Shown here piece by piece: positions 22,130 to 30,556 of a stretch of 44,723 nucleotides of DNA. The position numbers were made by a program, and so were the translations under genes. Positions within the stretch are counted from its first letter, which is position 1; each line of letters opens with the position of its first letter. The notes below the pieces were generated by a model, which saw nothing but the letters and a program-made list of their open reading frames with translations, was not told the origin of the DNA and did not search any database. Location: assembly GCA_000434615.1 (NCBI GenBank), contig FR880838.1:6963-51685 (forward strand), written 5' to 3'. Source of the DNA: Clostridium sp. CAG:510. GTDB taxonomy: Bacteria; Bacillota; Clostridia; Lachnospirales; Lachnospiraceae.

Positions 22130-23451
22130 ATACTTCCGCAAAAAAATATCTGAAAGCAGTCATAAATCTGATTGTAGCGGCAATTATTGTATTGTTGACG
22201 GTTTTGCTGCTGCCGCGTGTGCTGGTATTTTTCATGCCTTTCGTCATAGGCTGGATTATCGCCTGGATAGCGGCGCCGTTAGTCAGCTTTTTTGAAAAGA
22301 AGCTGAAGGTGAGGCGGAAAGCCGGCAGTGTGTTTGTCATAGTGGTGGTTATCGGACTGGTGGTGCTGGCAGGCTATCTTGTCGGCTCAAAGCTCATCCG
22401 TGAAGGCATCCGTTTTGTAGAGGATCTGCCGGAAATGTGGGCGTCCACACAGGGAGACCTGGACAGAATTGCGAAGAAGTTCAGCATTGTTTATGAAAAG
22501 CTGCCGGTTGATGTGCAGAACACCATGAACAATTTCGGCAGCCAGATTTCGAATACGGTGGCAGCGGCAATCGGAAAATTAAGCAGTCCCACCATTGCGG
22601 CTGTGGGCAATTTTGCCAAACAGCTTCCCAGCATTATCATCGGCATCATCATGTGCCTGCTTTCTTCTTATTTTTTTGTGGCGGAGAGAGACCGGTTCCG
22701 GAGTTCCGTTGCCAAATACCTGCCGGAAAGCTTTGTGGGGCGTTTCCGGCTGATTAAGCAGAGTCTGATTAAGGCAGTGGGCGGTTATTTCAAGGCGCAG
22801 ATTAAAATCGAAATCTGGATTTATCTGCTGCTTGTAACGGGTTTTTTCATCCTGCAGGTGGATTATGCCCTGTTAATTGCGCTGGGCATTGCATTCTTAG
22901 ATTTCCTGCCATTTTTCGGTACCGGCACGGTAATGGTGCCCTGGGCGGTTGTGAAATTCTTAAATGCGGAATATCCCATGACCATAGGGCTTCTGCTTCT
23001 ATGGGGTGTCAGCCAGCTGGTGCGGCAGATTATCCAGCCTAAGATTGTAGGCGACTCCGTGGGTATGCCTCCCATTCCAACCCTGTTTTTACTCTATATC
23101 GGGTACAAGGGTGCCGGAGTGTTTGGTATGATTGTGGCAGTTCCCATCGGTCTGATTTTGTGGACCATGTACGAAGAGGGACTGTTTGACACCACCAAGA
23201 ACAGCATTCAGATACTGGTGGCGGGCATCAACAGCTTCCGCAGGCTGACCCCGGAGGACAAAGCATTTATTTCTTCCTATGAAGAAGAGTGCGAACGGGA
23301 AATCAACAGCGAACTGAAGGAACAGGAAGCCGAAGCACAGGCAGAAGCGGGAAGCGCAGAGGCAGGACAGGAAGCCGTAGGAGCAGAACTGAAAGCGGCG
23401 GAAGAAAGAGAACAAAATGAGCGGGCAGGAAAAACAAAGAAGAAATTTTAA
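22126..23451 (+). CDS. AI-2E family transporter (YdbI/PerM type)
   Basis: Membrane protein of 441 residues of the AI-2E/UPF0118 family; members are proposed exporters of autoinducer-2 or sodium/proton antiporters, so the substrate is open. It has two N-terminal helices, a soluble stretch (EDLPEMWASTQGD...), then helices around IIIGIIMCLLSSYFFVAERD and the conserved DFLPFFGTGTVMVPWAVVKF and GDSVGMPPIPTLFLLYIG motifs. The last 70 residues are an alanine/glutamate/glutamine-rich, low-complexity acidic tail ending TKKKF, longer than usual. The gene starts in the ysxC stop and its end overlaps truA by 35 nt, so this is a tight operon. Confidence 0.92.
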   Translation: MNTSAKKYLKAVINLIVAAIIVLLTVLLLPRVLVFFMPFVIGWIIAWIAAPLVSFFEKKLKVRRKAGSVFVIVVVIGLVVLAGYLVGSKLIREGIRFVEDLPEMWASTQGDLDRIAKKFSIVYEKLPVDVQNTMNNFGSQISNTVAAAIGKLSSPTIAAVGNFAKQLPSIIIGIIMCLLSSYFFVAERDRFRSSVAKYLPESFVGRFRLIKQSLIKAVGGYFKAQIKIEIWIYLLLVTGFFILQVDYALLIALGIAFLDFLPFFGTGTVMVPWAVVKFLNAEYPMTIGLLLLWGVSQLVRQIIQPKIVGDSVGMPPIPTLFLLYIGYKGAGVFGMIVAVPIGLILWTMYEEGLFDTTKNSIQILVAGINSFRRLTPEDKAFISSYEEECEREINSELKEQEAEAQAEAGSAEAGQEAVGAELKAAEEREQNERAGKTKKKF

Positions 23452-24178
23452 GTTTATTCTCCAGTACGAAGGCACCCGTTATCAAGGCTGGCAGAAGCAG
23501 GAAAGCACGGAAAATACCATACAGGGGAAGTTAGAAGCACTGCTTTCCAAAATGTGCGGAGAAAAAGTGGAAATACAGGGCAGCGGCAGGACGGATGCGG
23601 GAGTGCATGCGTATGGCCAGGTAGCCAATGCCAAAATGCATACGGACAAAACCCCGGCAGAGGTACAGGCATACATGAACCGGTACCTGCCGGAGGATAT
23701 CGGCGTAATCAGCGCCGAAGAGGTGGACGACCGGTTTCACAGCAGGCTTCTTGCCAAGGGGAAAACCTATTGTTACCGCATTATCAACAGTGACATTCCC
23801 CATGTATTTGACCGGAAAACCGCCTGTGTTTATCCGGCGCCCTTAAATAAAAGGGCAATGGAAGAGGCTGCTTCCTATCTTTGCGGCACCCATGATTTCG
23901 CAGCGTTTACTTCCGCAAAGAAAAGTAAAAAATCTACCATAAGAAATATAGAGGAAATCCGTATCGAAAAGGAAGGGGATATCTGGTCCTTTTATTTTTC
24001 GGGGGACGGCTTTTTATTCCACATGGTCCGGATTTTGATGGGAACCCTGCTTCTTGCGGGCACGGGCGAAATAGAGCCGGAGGAGGTAAAACGCATCCTG
24101 CGCTCCGGAAAAAGAGAAAATGCCGGGCCACTGGTTCCGGCGCTGGGACTTTCTCTGATTGAGGTAAGATATTCATGA
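23417..24178 (+). CDS. truA: tRNA pseudouridine(38-40) synthase TruA
   Basis: Converts uridines 38-40 of the tRNA anticodon arm to pseudouridine. The 253-residue protein has the catalytic motif GSGRTDAGVHA with D60 as nucleophile, the YEGTRYQGWQ opening, the YRI central strand and the FLFHMVRILMGTLL C-terminal block. It begins inside the end of the transporter gene (35-nt overlap), with GAAAGAG upstream. It ends in an ATGA overlap with the VanZ-like gene. Confidence 0.96.
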   Translation: MSGQEKQRRNFKFILQYEGTRYQGWQKQESTENTIQGKLEALLSKMCGEKVEIQGSGRTDAGVHAYGQVANAKMHTDKTPAEVQAYMNRYLPEDIGVISAEEVDDRFHSRLLAKGKTYCYRIINSDIPHVFDRKTACVYPAPLNKRAMEEAASYLCGTHDFAAFTSAKKSKKSTIRNIEEIRIEKEGDIWSFYFSGDGFLFHMVRILMGTLLLAGTGEIEPEEVKRILRSGKRENAGPLVPALGLSLIEVRYS

Positions 24179-24648
24179 TAAAAAGAAAATATATGAAATT
24201 GCTTTTTGCGCTGTATCTTCTGGTGCTCTTAAAGGTAATCGTATTCAAATACCCTCTGGGCATACTTAGGGAGATTGCGGGCACATGGAGCAAAGAAGTG
24301 CTCTGGGAAGGACTTTCCGGAGCTAATTTTGTACTTTTTCGTACCATAAAAATGTATATACGCCACTGGAACAACAGAGGTCTGAACAGTTTTGGAAATT
24401 TAGTGGGCAATGTGGTTACTTTTATTCCTTTGGGCTATTTTCTGCCGAGGCTCTGGAAGCCCATGCGTCATGTGCTTTTCTGCCTCTTTACCGGGCTTAT
24501 CTTTATCTGCGGGATAGAGCTTTTCCAGTTAATCAGCGCTTTCGGTGTCTTTGATGTGGACGATATTCTGCTAAACGGCATGGGTGTTCTGGGGGGATTT
24601 CTGGTGTTCCGGGCAGCGGAAAAAATTTTTTTGAAAAATTTGCAGTAA
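24175..24648 (+). CDS. VanZ-like family protein
   Basis: Membrane protein of 157 residues with four or five helices and the VanZ family core: NLVGNVVTFIPLGYFLPRLW, then FIFICGIELFQLISAFGVFDVDDILLNGMG (given here in part), where the E-x-x-Q and D-D-I-x-N residues are the family's conserved polar positions. VanZ proteins are linked to teicoplanin tolerance and cell-envelope or phosphate-lipid functions, but most have no known activity, and vancomycin genes are absent here. It starts in the truA stop codon and ends the operon that begins at ysxC. Confidence 0.9.
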   Translation: MIKRKYMKLLFALYLLVLLKVIVFKYPLGILREIAGTWSKEVLWEGLSGANFVLFRTIKMYIRHWNNRGLNSFGNLVGNVVTFIPLGYFLPRLWKPMRHVLFCLFTGLIFICGIELFQLISAFGVFDVDDILLNGMGVLGGFLVFRAAEKIFLKNLQ

Positions 24649-24701
24649 AATAAAAACATACGGGATATTCCATATGTGACAACAAGGGTAAGGTCAAGAC
24701 C

Positions 24702-25223
24702 ATGGACAAGGGACAAGCCGAGAAAACGATAGAGGCTTACGGTGCCATGCTCTACAAAATCGCACTGGTCCGGTTAAAAAATACGGATGATGCGGAGGAT
24801 GTGGTGCAGGAGGTCTTCTGTCAGTACATTAAATCAGATAAAACATTTGATAGCGACGAGCATGAGAAGGCTTGGCTTATTAAGGTTACCCTGAACGCCT
24901 GCAAGCGGTTTTATCGTCTTGCCTGGAACCGTCACAAAGGAGAAATCTCCGAAGAGGATTTTCTGAAAATCGAAGCAGACAGCGGACATCCGGAAACGGA
25001 GTGCCTGCAAAAGGAAACGGAGCGGAAAATCCTGCAGGCGGTTTTGGAACTGCCGCTTAAATATCGAGATGTGATTCACCTATTCTATTACGAAGAAATG
25101 TCTGTCAAAGAGATTGCCGAAGTACTTCACAGACAGGAATCTACGGTTACATCCCAGCTCACAAGAGCACGAGGCATTTTGAAGAAGAATTTAGGGGAGG
25201 AATATCAGTTTGAAGAGTTTTAA
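24702..25223 (+). CDS. ECF-type RNA polymerase sigma factor
   Basis: 173-residue extracytoplasmic-function sigma factor. Region 2 is in residues 20-70 (AEDVVQEVFCQYI, then HEKAWLIKVTLNACKRFYR) and region 4 in 115-165 (LELPLKYRDVIHLFYYEEMS then EIAEVLHRQESTVTSQLTRA, a helix-turn-helix for the -35 element). Region 1 is absent as expected. AAGGT lies about nine bases before the ATG. The last 14 nt overlap the next gene, which encodes a membrane protein with a DUF4367 domain, a typical anti-sigma or sensor partner. Target promoters cannot be read from the sequence; such factors usually control their own operon. Confidence 0.93.
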   Translation: MDKGQAEKTIEAYGAMLYKIALVRLKNTDDAEDVVQEVFCQYIKSDKTFDSDEHEKAWLIKVTLNACKRFYRLAWNRHKGEISEEDFLKIEADSGHPETECLQKETERKILQAVLELPLKYRDVIHLFYYEEMSVKEIAEVLHRQESTVTSQLTRARGILKKNLGEEYQFEEF

Positions 25224-26004
25224 GAAAGAATACCGGCAGGCTATGGATGCCATACAGACACCGCAGTTTGACCCGGAAAAAATGAAAAAAGCAGAAAAAC
25301 GGTATAAGAAGGCCGTTATCCGCCAGTGGGTTACCGTAGCGGCATCGGCAGCAGTCCTGCTCGTACTGTGTTCCGTCGGCTCACAGGCGGCTAAAAATTA
25401 CAGTAAAAGCTTTATCTTTGCCGATGAAAACGGGTTTCGTACGGCGGATGAGCAGACGGCACTCGAACGGTCTGCGTCATCGGATGACGAAGAGGCTATG
25501 ATAGGAACCTTGTCGGAGCAGGCAGCGGAGTATGACGGGGACGCCCCGGAAATTACGGACGGCGCGGACATGGAAATCGATACGGTGCAGTACAATTCGA
25601 GAAAGGATCTGTTAGCAGCGGGCATTACCTGCAGTCTGCCGGACAGATATCTGTTCGGAGAGATTACCAGGGAGCGTTACTATGTGGTGAGCGATGATTA
25701 CCTGATGGTCAATATTGAAAGCGGCGACAAAACCTTTTATATGGACCAGTCCTATTTCGGAAACAGTTCGGGGCATGCCACCAGTACGGTTTACGGAGAG
25801 AAGCTTACCAACAAGAGAAATTTCGTCACCAAAGACGGCTATCTGTATGTGGTAGCGGATACACCGGGAGCGGAGGACTCCCCGAACGGTATCCATGCTG
25901 CAATTTCCGTAGGCGACTACGAGCTGATTGTGGATTTCTACGGTTACAGTGAAAAAGAAGCGTTTGAGATATTGGACCATCTGGATCTGAGTGTTTACCA
26001 GTAA
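25210..26004 (+). CDS. DUF4367 domain-containing membrane protein, probable sigma-factor partner
   Basis: 264 residues: a cytosolic N-terminal 37-residue segment, one membrane helix (VAASAAVLLVLCSVG, about 39-53), a low-complexity acidic linker rich in D/E/S (residues 75-120) and an external C-terminal DUF4367 domain (RYYVVSDDYLMVNIESGDKT ... YGYSEKEAFEILDHLDLS). The start is TTG 25210, with GGGGAGG at 25194-25200; it overlaps the sigma gene. By family precedent the cytosolic part binds the sigma factor and the outer part senses envelope state. No zinc-binding anti-sigma motif (HxxxCxxC) is present, so how it would hold sigma is unclear. There is a 19-nt gap to the response regulator gene. 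Confidence 0.87.
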   Translation: MKSFKKEYRQAMDAIQTPQFDPEKMKKAEKRYKKAVIRQWVTVAASAAVLLVLCSVGSQAAKNYSKSFIFADENGFRTADEQTALERSASSDDEEAMIGTLSEQAAEYDGDAPEITDGADMEIDTVQYNSRKDLLAAGITCSLPDRYLFGEITRERYYVVSDDYLMVNIESGDKTFYMDQSYFGNSSGHATSTVYGEKLTNKRNFVTKDGYLYVVADTPGAEDSPNGIHAAISVGDYELIVDFYGYSEKEAFEILDHLDLSVYQ

Positions 26005-26023
26005 TGGCAGCTTAGGAGGAATT

Positions 26024-26710
26024 ATGAATTACATTTTGGTGTATAACAACAGTACCGGTGTATTGAAAAGCTTAAAACCTTTGTTTTCCATGGAGGAATA
26101 TGGGCTGATAGAAGTAAAGAGTTTTCAGGAAATGAAGTGGCAGGTGCGCACGGAAAACGTGAGACTGCTGATTACGGATATAGAGCTTACGGACGGGGAC
26201 GGCATAGAAGCCATCCGGCAGATCCGCCGCTGCAGCACCATTCCGGTGATTGTGCTTTCCAAAAACGACAGCGAATGGATGAAGGTGGAGGCACTCAATG
26301 CCGGAGCGGACGACTACGTGGTATACCCCTGCAATCCGCTGGAGTTGATTGCACGTATCAAATCCCAGTTAAGAAGATATCTGCAGTTATCCAATATCTC
26401 CGAAAGCTTAGAGAATATTTACCGGGTGGACGGTCTTGTGATAGACGATGTCAGCAGAAAGGTATTTGTGGACGATAAGGAAGTCAGGCTGACGCCCATC
26501 GAATACAAAATCTTAAAGCTTTTAGTGCTGAAAAAGGGAAAGGTGCTTTCCGTGGAGGAAATTTACGAGTCCATCTGGCATCTGAGAGCCGTTGGTGCGG
26601 ACAATACCATTGCCGTGCACATCCGGCACATCCGGGAAAAGATAGAAGCAAATCCCAAGGAGCCCAAGTACGTGAAGGTCGTATGGGGCACCGGTTATAA
26701 AGTAGGCTGA
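26024..26710 (+). CDS. Orphan winged-helix response regulator with degenerate receiver domain
   Basis: OmpR/PhoB-type regulator of 228 residues: receiver domain (1-117) and a C-terminal DNA-binding winged helix (LTPIEYKILKLLVLKKGKVL, NTIAVHIRHIREKIE, VWGTGYKVG). The start at 26024 has a perfect AGGAGG five bases upstream. The receiver is unusual: the phosphoryl-accepting D52 (LITDIEL) and S79 remain, but the acidic Mg-binding pair near the N terminus is replaced (ILVYNNST) and the invariant lysine is tyrosine (VVYPCNP, Y101). No histidine kinase is near. It may act without phosphorylation, or answer to another signal. It is just downstream of the sigma/DUF4367 pair and ends at a strong terminator. 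Confidence 0.9.
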   Translation: MNYILVYNNSTGVLKSLKPLFSMEEYGLIEVKSFQEMKWQVRTENVRLLITDIELTDGDGIEAIRQIRRCSTIPVIVLSKNDSEWMKVEALNAGADDYVVYPCNPLELIARIKSQLRRYLQLSNISESLENIYRVDGLVIDDVSRKVFVDDKEVRLTPIEYKILKLLVLKKGKVLSVEEIYESIWHLRAVGADNTIAVHIRHIREKIEANPKEPKYVKVVWGTGYKVG

Positions 26711-26716
26711 AACAGC

Positions 26717-26747
26717 AAAGTCCCCGTAGAAAACGGGGACTTTTTTG
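26717..26747. terminator. Terminator between the response regulator and xpt
   Basis: AAGTCCCCGT (26718-26727) pairs with ACGGGGACTT (26733-26742) followed by TTTTTT; the A tract on the other side is too short for strong action on the minus strand, but xpt ends four bases away. Confidence 0.88.
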
Positions 26748-26750
26748 AAT

Positions 26751-27329
26751 TCAACTGCGGAATTTGATTTCGCCGGTAGCGGCGTCCATACTTTCGATAA
26801 CCGCAAGGGACTCCAACCGGATGCCCTTTTCCCGAATGAGCTTTCCTCCCTGCTGGAAGCCTTTTTCCACGGCAATACCGACACCCTCTAAGGTGGCGCC
26901 TGCCTCGTTGATTAAATCAATCAGTCCCATCACGGCGCAGCCGTTGGCAAGGAAGTCATCGATAATCAGTACATGGTCATCCGCGGACAGGAACTTTTTG
27001 GAAACAATAATATCGTAAACTCTCTTGTGGGTGAAGGACTCCACCTTGGAGGTATACAGATCGCCGTCGATATTGACGCTCTGGGATTTCTTGGCAAAGA
27101 CTACGGGAACGTGAAAGCTCTGCGCCACGATGCAGGCAATGCCGATACCGGAAGCCTCAATGGTAAGAATTTTATTGATGGGCTTATCCGCAAACAGACG
27201 TTTGAACTCCTTTCCCATTTCGTTAAACAGTTCCACATCCATCTGGTGGTTTAGAAAGCTGTCCACCTTTAAAACATTTCCTTCTTTTACAACACCATCT
27301 TTGCGAATGCGTTCTTCTAAAAGTTTCAT
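26751..27329 (-). CDS. xpt: Xanthine phosphoribosyltransferase
   Basis: Salvages xanthine to XMP with PRPP. The 192-residue protein opens MKLLEERIRKDG, the family start, has the SFLNHQMD substrate region, ILTIEASGIGIA and the PRPP-binding loop LIIDDFLANG (121-130). The ATG at 27329 is the only methionine giving the family start. It lacks a nearby ribosome site, but AAGGAGG lies 27 nt upstream with a 6-bp hairpin between (see the leader entry). No guanine riboswitch core was recognised upstream, unlike in many xpt genes. It is divergent from a nucleoside importer operon, so the two form a purine salvage locus. Confidence 0.95.
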   Translation of the reverse strand: MKLLEERIRKDGVVKEGNVLKVDSFLNHQMDVELFNEMGKEFKRLFADKPINKILTIEASGIGIACIVAQSFHVPVVFAKKSQSVNIDGDLYTSKVESFTHKRVYDIIVSKKFLSADDHVLIIDDFLANGCAVMGLIDLINEAGATLEGVGIAVEKGFQQGGKLIREKGIRLESLAVIESMDAATGEIKFRS

Positions 27330-27341
27330 GGTCTTATATAC

Positions 27342-27363
27342 AGCCGGACACCGGCTCCTCCTT
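27342..27363 (-). promoter_or_regulatory. Shine-Dalgarno site and spacer hairpin ahead of xpt
   Basis: On the minus strand AAGGAGG (complement of 27357-27363) is followed immediately by AGCCGG-TGT-CCGGCT (complement of 27342-27356), a perfect 6-bp stem with a 3-nt loop, then 12 nt to the ATG. Folding of the stem would bring an otherwise too-distant ribosome site within range. This is inference from sequence only. Confidence 0.5.
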
Positions 27364-27393
27364 GTGAAAATGTAATCTGAAATTCTTATCTGT

Positions 27394-27422
27394 ATGGTAG
27401 CATATCCCGTCATAAATTGCCA
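27394..27422 (-). promoter_or_regulatory. Weak candidate promoter of xpt
   Basis: On the minus strand TGGCAA (complement of 27417-27422), 17-nt spacer, TACCAT (complement of 27394-27399). The same TATGCTACCAT string occurs in the candidate promoter of the gene upstream of the RT. Weak match only. Confidence 0.3.
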
Positions 27423-27470
27423 TAAAAAATTAGTAAGAAGCGGATGATGTTAAAAAAAGAAGAAATGTGT

Positions 27471-27499
27471 TTGCAAAAAGAATAATATCAGTATATAAT
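27471..27499 (+). promoter_or_regulatory. Promoter of the nucleoside importer operon
   Basis: TTGCAA (27471-27476), 17-nt spacer, TATAAT (27494-27499), about 50 nt before the lipoprotein gene start. No purine riboswitch is evident in the short leader. Confidence 0.7.
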
Positions 27500-27548
27500 A
27501 GCGAAGTAATTGTTAACAAAATTGCTGAAAGCAAAATGGAGGAACATT

Positions 27549-28874
27549 ATGAAAAAAATGAAAAAGGTACTCAGTCTGGTACTTGCCGGCGTAATGGCAC
27601 TGATGCTTGTTGCCTGCGGTAGCACAGACACAGCAGGCGGTTCTGACAACGGCTCCGCAAACGAAAGCGGTGCAGAAGTAAACGCAAACGTATCCAACAT
27701 CAAAATCGGTGCGGTTATGTTGGGCGACGAAACCGAAGGCTATACCAAAGCACACATGGACGGTATCAAAGCGGCAGCAGCGGCACTTGGTATTCCCGAC
27801 AGCCAGATTGTCTGGAAGTACAAGGTAAAAGAAGACTCCGGATGTTATGATGCGGCAGTCGACCTGGTAGCACAGGGCTGCAACCTGATTATTTCCAACA
27901 GCTACGGTCATCAGACCTACATGGTACAGGCAGCGGAGGAATATCCCGATGTTACCTTTATTGCCATGACCGGTGACTTCGCAGCAATCTGCGGACTGTC
28001 CAATTTCAAAAACGCATTTACCGCAGTTTACGAATCACGTTATGTATCCGGTGTGGTTGCCGGCATGAAGTTAAAAGAACTTCTGGATGACGGTACCGTT
28101 ACCGCAGAAAACATGCCGAACAGCTTTGATGCGGACGGCAACGTAAAGATTGGTTATGTCGGTGCATTCAACTATGCGGAAGTTGTTTCCGGTTACACCG
28201 CCTTCTATCTTGGCGTAAAGAGCATTGTTCCCAATGTAGTAATGGAAGTTATGTATACCAACTCCTGGTTTGATATTGATAAAGAAGGTGCGGCAGCAGA
28301 AGCACTTGTTGCAAACGGCAGCGTAATCGTATGCCAGCATGCCGACTCCACCGGCGCTCCCGCAGCCGTACAGAAGCTGCAGGACAACGGCACCGTATGC
28401 TACTCCGTAGGTTACAACATTGATATGCTGGAAACAGCACCTACCGCAGCATTAACCTCTGCAACCAACAACTGGTCCGCATACTACAAGCATGCATTTG
28501 AAACCTTTATGAACGGCGGCGAAATCGAGTCCGACTGGGCAAAGGGATATTCCGATGATGCGGTAGCCATTACGACACTTGGACCTTCCTGCGCAGAAGG
28601 AACCGCTGAAAAGGTAGCAGAAGTAGAAGAAGCTTTAAGAAACGGCAGCATGCATGTATTCGATACCTCAACTTTCACTGTTGGCGGCGAAACCGTTACA
28701 TCCGCTCCTGTTGACCTTTCCTTCATGGACTGGTCTACCATGACCGCTATTTACCAGGGTGAAACCGTAGAAGCCATTGAAAACGGTTATTTCGCAGAGT
28801 CCACCTTCCGGAGTGCTCCTTACTTTGCACTTCGTATCGACGGCATCACAGAGGATGCAGACCCTGTTCAGTAA
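27549..28874 (+). CDS. BMP family ABC transporter substrate-binding lipoprotein (nucleoside importer)
   Basis: Surface lipoprotein of 441 residues that captures the substrate for an ABC importer. The signal peptide ends in the lipobox LVAC with C23 as the lipidated residue. The mature part starts with a Gly/Ser/Asp/Asn-rich linker and continues with the Med/BMP fold (IKIGAVMLGDETEGYTKAHM, NSYGHQTYMVQAAEEYPDV, NVKIGYVGAFNYAEVVSGYT). GGAGG lies before ATG 27549; an upstream alternative start is not supported. BMP proteins of this class bind purine nucleosides, fitting the divergent xpt. A hairpin after this gene probably lowers expression of the downstream membrane parts, giving more binding protein than transporter. 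Confidence 0.95.
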   Translation: MKKMKKVLSLVLAGVMALMLVACGSTDTAGGSDNGSANESGAEVNANVSNIKIGAVMLGDETEGYTKAHMDGIKAAAAALGIPDSQIVWKYKVKEDSGCYDAAVDLVAQGCNLIISNSYGHQTYMVQAAEEYPDVTFIAMTGDFAAICGLSNFKNAFTAVYESRYVSGVVAGMKLKELLDDGTVTAENMPNSFDADGNVKIGYVGAFNYAEVVSGYTAFYLGVKSIVPNVVMEVMYTNSWFDIDKEGAAAEALVANGSVIVCQHADSTGAPAAVQKLQDNGTVCYSVGYNIDMLETAPTAALTSATNNWSAYYKHAFETFMNGGEIESDWAKGYSDDAVAITTLGPSCAEGTAEKVAEVEEALRNGSMHVFDTSTFTVGGETVTSAPVDLSFMDWSTMTAIYQGETVEAIENGYFAESTFRSAPYFALRIDGITEDADPVQ

Positions 28875-28900
28875 AGAAAGTTAAATTCATACAGCACATC

Positions 28901-28928
28901 AAAGAGGACCACAAAACGTCCTCTTTTG
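28901..28928 (+). terminator. Intra-operon terminator after the binding-protein gene
   Basis: AAAGAGGAC (28901-28909) pairs with GTCCTCTTT (28918-28926), short T tract. Weak enough to allow read-through to the ATPase gene. Confidence 0.65.
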
Positions 28929-29011
28929 TGCTTTTCAGAGAACACATTTCCACATGTATTTTGTGAAAAACACAAGGTATGTAATAGAAAAAAGAAAGGT
29001 ATGGTATTTGT

Positions 29012-30556
29012 ATGGAGTGCGCCATCAAACTGAAAAACGTAACCAAAACCTTTGGCAGCGTTGTGGCAAATAAGGACGTATCCTTAGAGATACGAAAGGG
29101 AGAAATTTTAGCGCTGCTCGGGGAAAACGGCAGCGGTAAGACCACTCTGCTTAATATGATTGCAGGTATTTACTACCCGGATTCCGGCGAAGTGTTAGTG
29201 AACGGAAAACCGGTGGAAATCCGTTCCCCCAAGGATGCGTACCGGCTGGGCATCGGTATGATTCATCAGCATTTCAAGCTGATTGATGTTTTCACGGCAA
29301 CGGAAAATATTGCCCTTGGACTGGAAAAAAATGAAAAGTTTGACTTAAAGGAAGTCCGCAAAAAAGCGCAGGCAATCTGTGAGAAATATCACTTTGACAT
29401 GGATTTCGACCAGAAGGTTTATTCCATGAGCGTATCCCAGAAGCAGACCCTGGAAATCATCAAGGTGTTATACCGCGGCGCGGACATTCTGATTCTGGAC
29501 GAGCCTACGGCGGTGCTTACCCCGCAGGAAACGCAGAAGCTGTTTGAAGTCATGCGCAACATGAAAAAGGACGGCAAAGCGGTGGTAATTATTACTCACA
29601 AGCTTCATGAGGTGCTGGACATTTCCGACAGGGTAAGCATCCTTCGGAAAGGAGAATATGTGGGCACCGTGGAAACCAGGGAAGCCTCCGAAGCCCTGCT
29701 TACCGAAATGATGGTGGGTCATAAGGTCGAACTGAATATCAAGAGAGAAGAACCGAAGAATCCCAGGAAGCGTCTGGAGGTCAGACATCTTTCCGTTCGG
29801 AACGAAGAAGGTATCGAAGTCTTGAAAGATATTTCTTTCGATGCCTACGGCGGAGAAATCCTGGGTATTGCCGGTGTCTCCGGCAACGGACAGAAGGAGC
29901 TTCTGGAAGCCATTGCCGGTCTGCAGCCTGCACAGGAAGGCAGCAGCGTACAGTTTTATAATAAGGAAGAAACCGACAAGCCTATGGAGATTATCGGAAA
30001 AAATCCGAGAGTCATCCGCAATGCCGGCATCCATATGTCCTTCGTGCCGGAGGACAGACTGGGCATGGGACTGGTCGGTTCCATGGGTATGACGGGAAAC
30101 ATGCTCTTAAAGAGTTATGAAAGCGGAAAGGGTCTTTTCATCAACAGGAAAGGCCCGAAGGATTTAGCGGAACAGATAAAGGAAGAATTAGGGGTTGTGA
30201 CACCGGATATCAATGTGCCGGTATCCAGACTATCCGGCGGCAATGTACAGAAGGTTTTAGTCGGACGTGAAATTGCGGCGGCGCCCATTGTCCTGATGAC
30301 GGCTTATGCGGTAAGAGGTCTGGACATCAACACTTCCTATACAATATACGACCTGCTGAATAAACAGAAGGAAAAAGGCGTGGCGGTTATTTATGTGGGC
30401 GAGGATCTGGATGTGCTTCTGGAACTTTGCGACAGAATTATGGTGCTCTGCTCCGGTCAGGTCAACGGCATTGTGGATGGCAGAACGGCAACCAAAGAGC
30501 AGGTGGGTCTGCTTATGACCAGATTACAGAAAAAGGAAGGTGAACGCAGTGAGTAA
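29012..30556 (+). CDS. Nucleoside ABC transporter ATP-binding protein (double ATPase)
   Basis: Cytosolic energy unit of 514 residues with two fused ATPase domains, as in sugar and nucleoside importers (RbsA/NupO type). First domain: Walker A GENGSGKT (37-44), degenerate signature SVSQKQTLEI, Walker B ILILDEPTAVLTP. Second: GVSGNGQKELL in place of Walker A, signature LSGGNVQKVLVGRE and a degenerate Walker B VLMTAYAVRGLD, so only the first site is likely to hydrolyse ATP well. The pattern is usual for the family. ATG 29012 follows AAAGG. The end overlaps the first permease gene by eight bases. Confidence 0.95.
   Translation: MECAIKLKNVTKTFGSVVANKDVSLEIRKGEILALLGENGSGKTTLLNMIAGIYYPDSGEVLVNGKPVEIRSPKDAYRLGIGMIHQHFKLIDVFTATENIALGLEKNEKFDLKEVRKKAQAICEKYHFDMDFDQKVYSMSVSQKQTLEIIKVLYRGADILILDEPTAVLTPQETQKLFEVMRNMKKDGKAVVIITHKLHEVLDISDRVSILRKGEYVGTVETREASEALLTEMMVGHKVELNIKREEPKNPRKRLEVRHLSVRNEEGIEVLKDISFDAYGGEILGIAGVSGNGQKELLEAIAGLQPAQEGSSVQFYNKEETDKPMEIIGKNPRVIRNAGIHMSFVPEDRLGMGLVGSMGMTGNMLLKSYESGKGLFINRKGPKDLAEQIKEELGVVTPDINVPVSRLSGGNVQKVLVGREIAAAPIVLMTAYAVRGLDINTSYTIYDLLNKQKEKGVAVIYVGEDLDVLLELCDRIMVLCSGQVNGIVDGRTATKEQVGLLMTRLQKKEGERSE

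Noticed and set aside
27364..27548. Purine riboswitch between xpt and the importer
   Set aside because: No conserved aptamer core elements were found on either strand.
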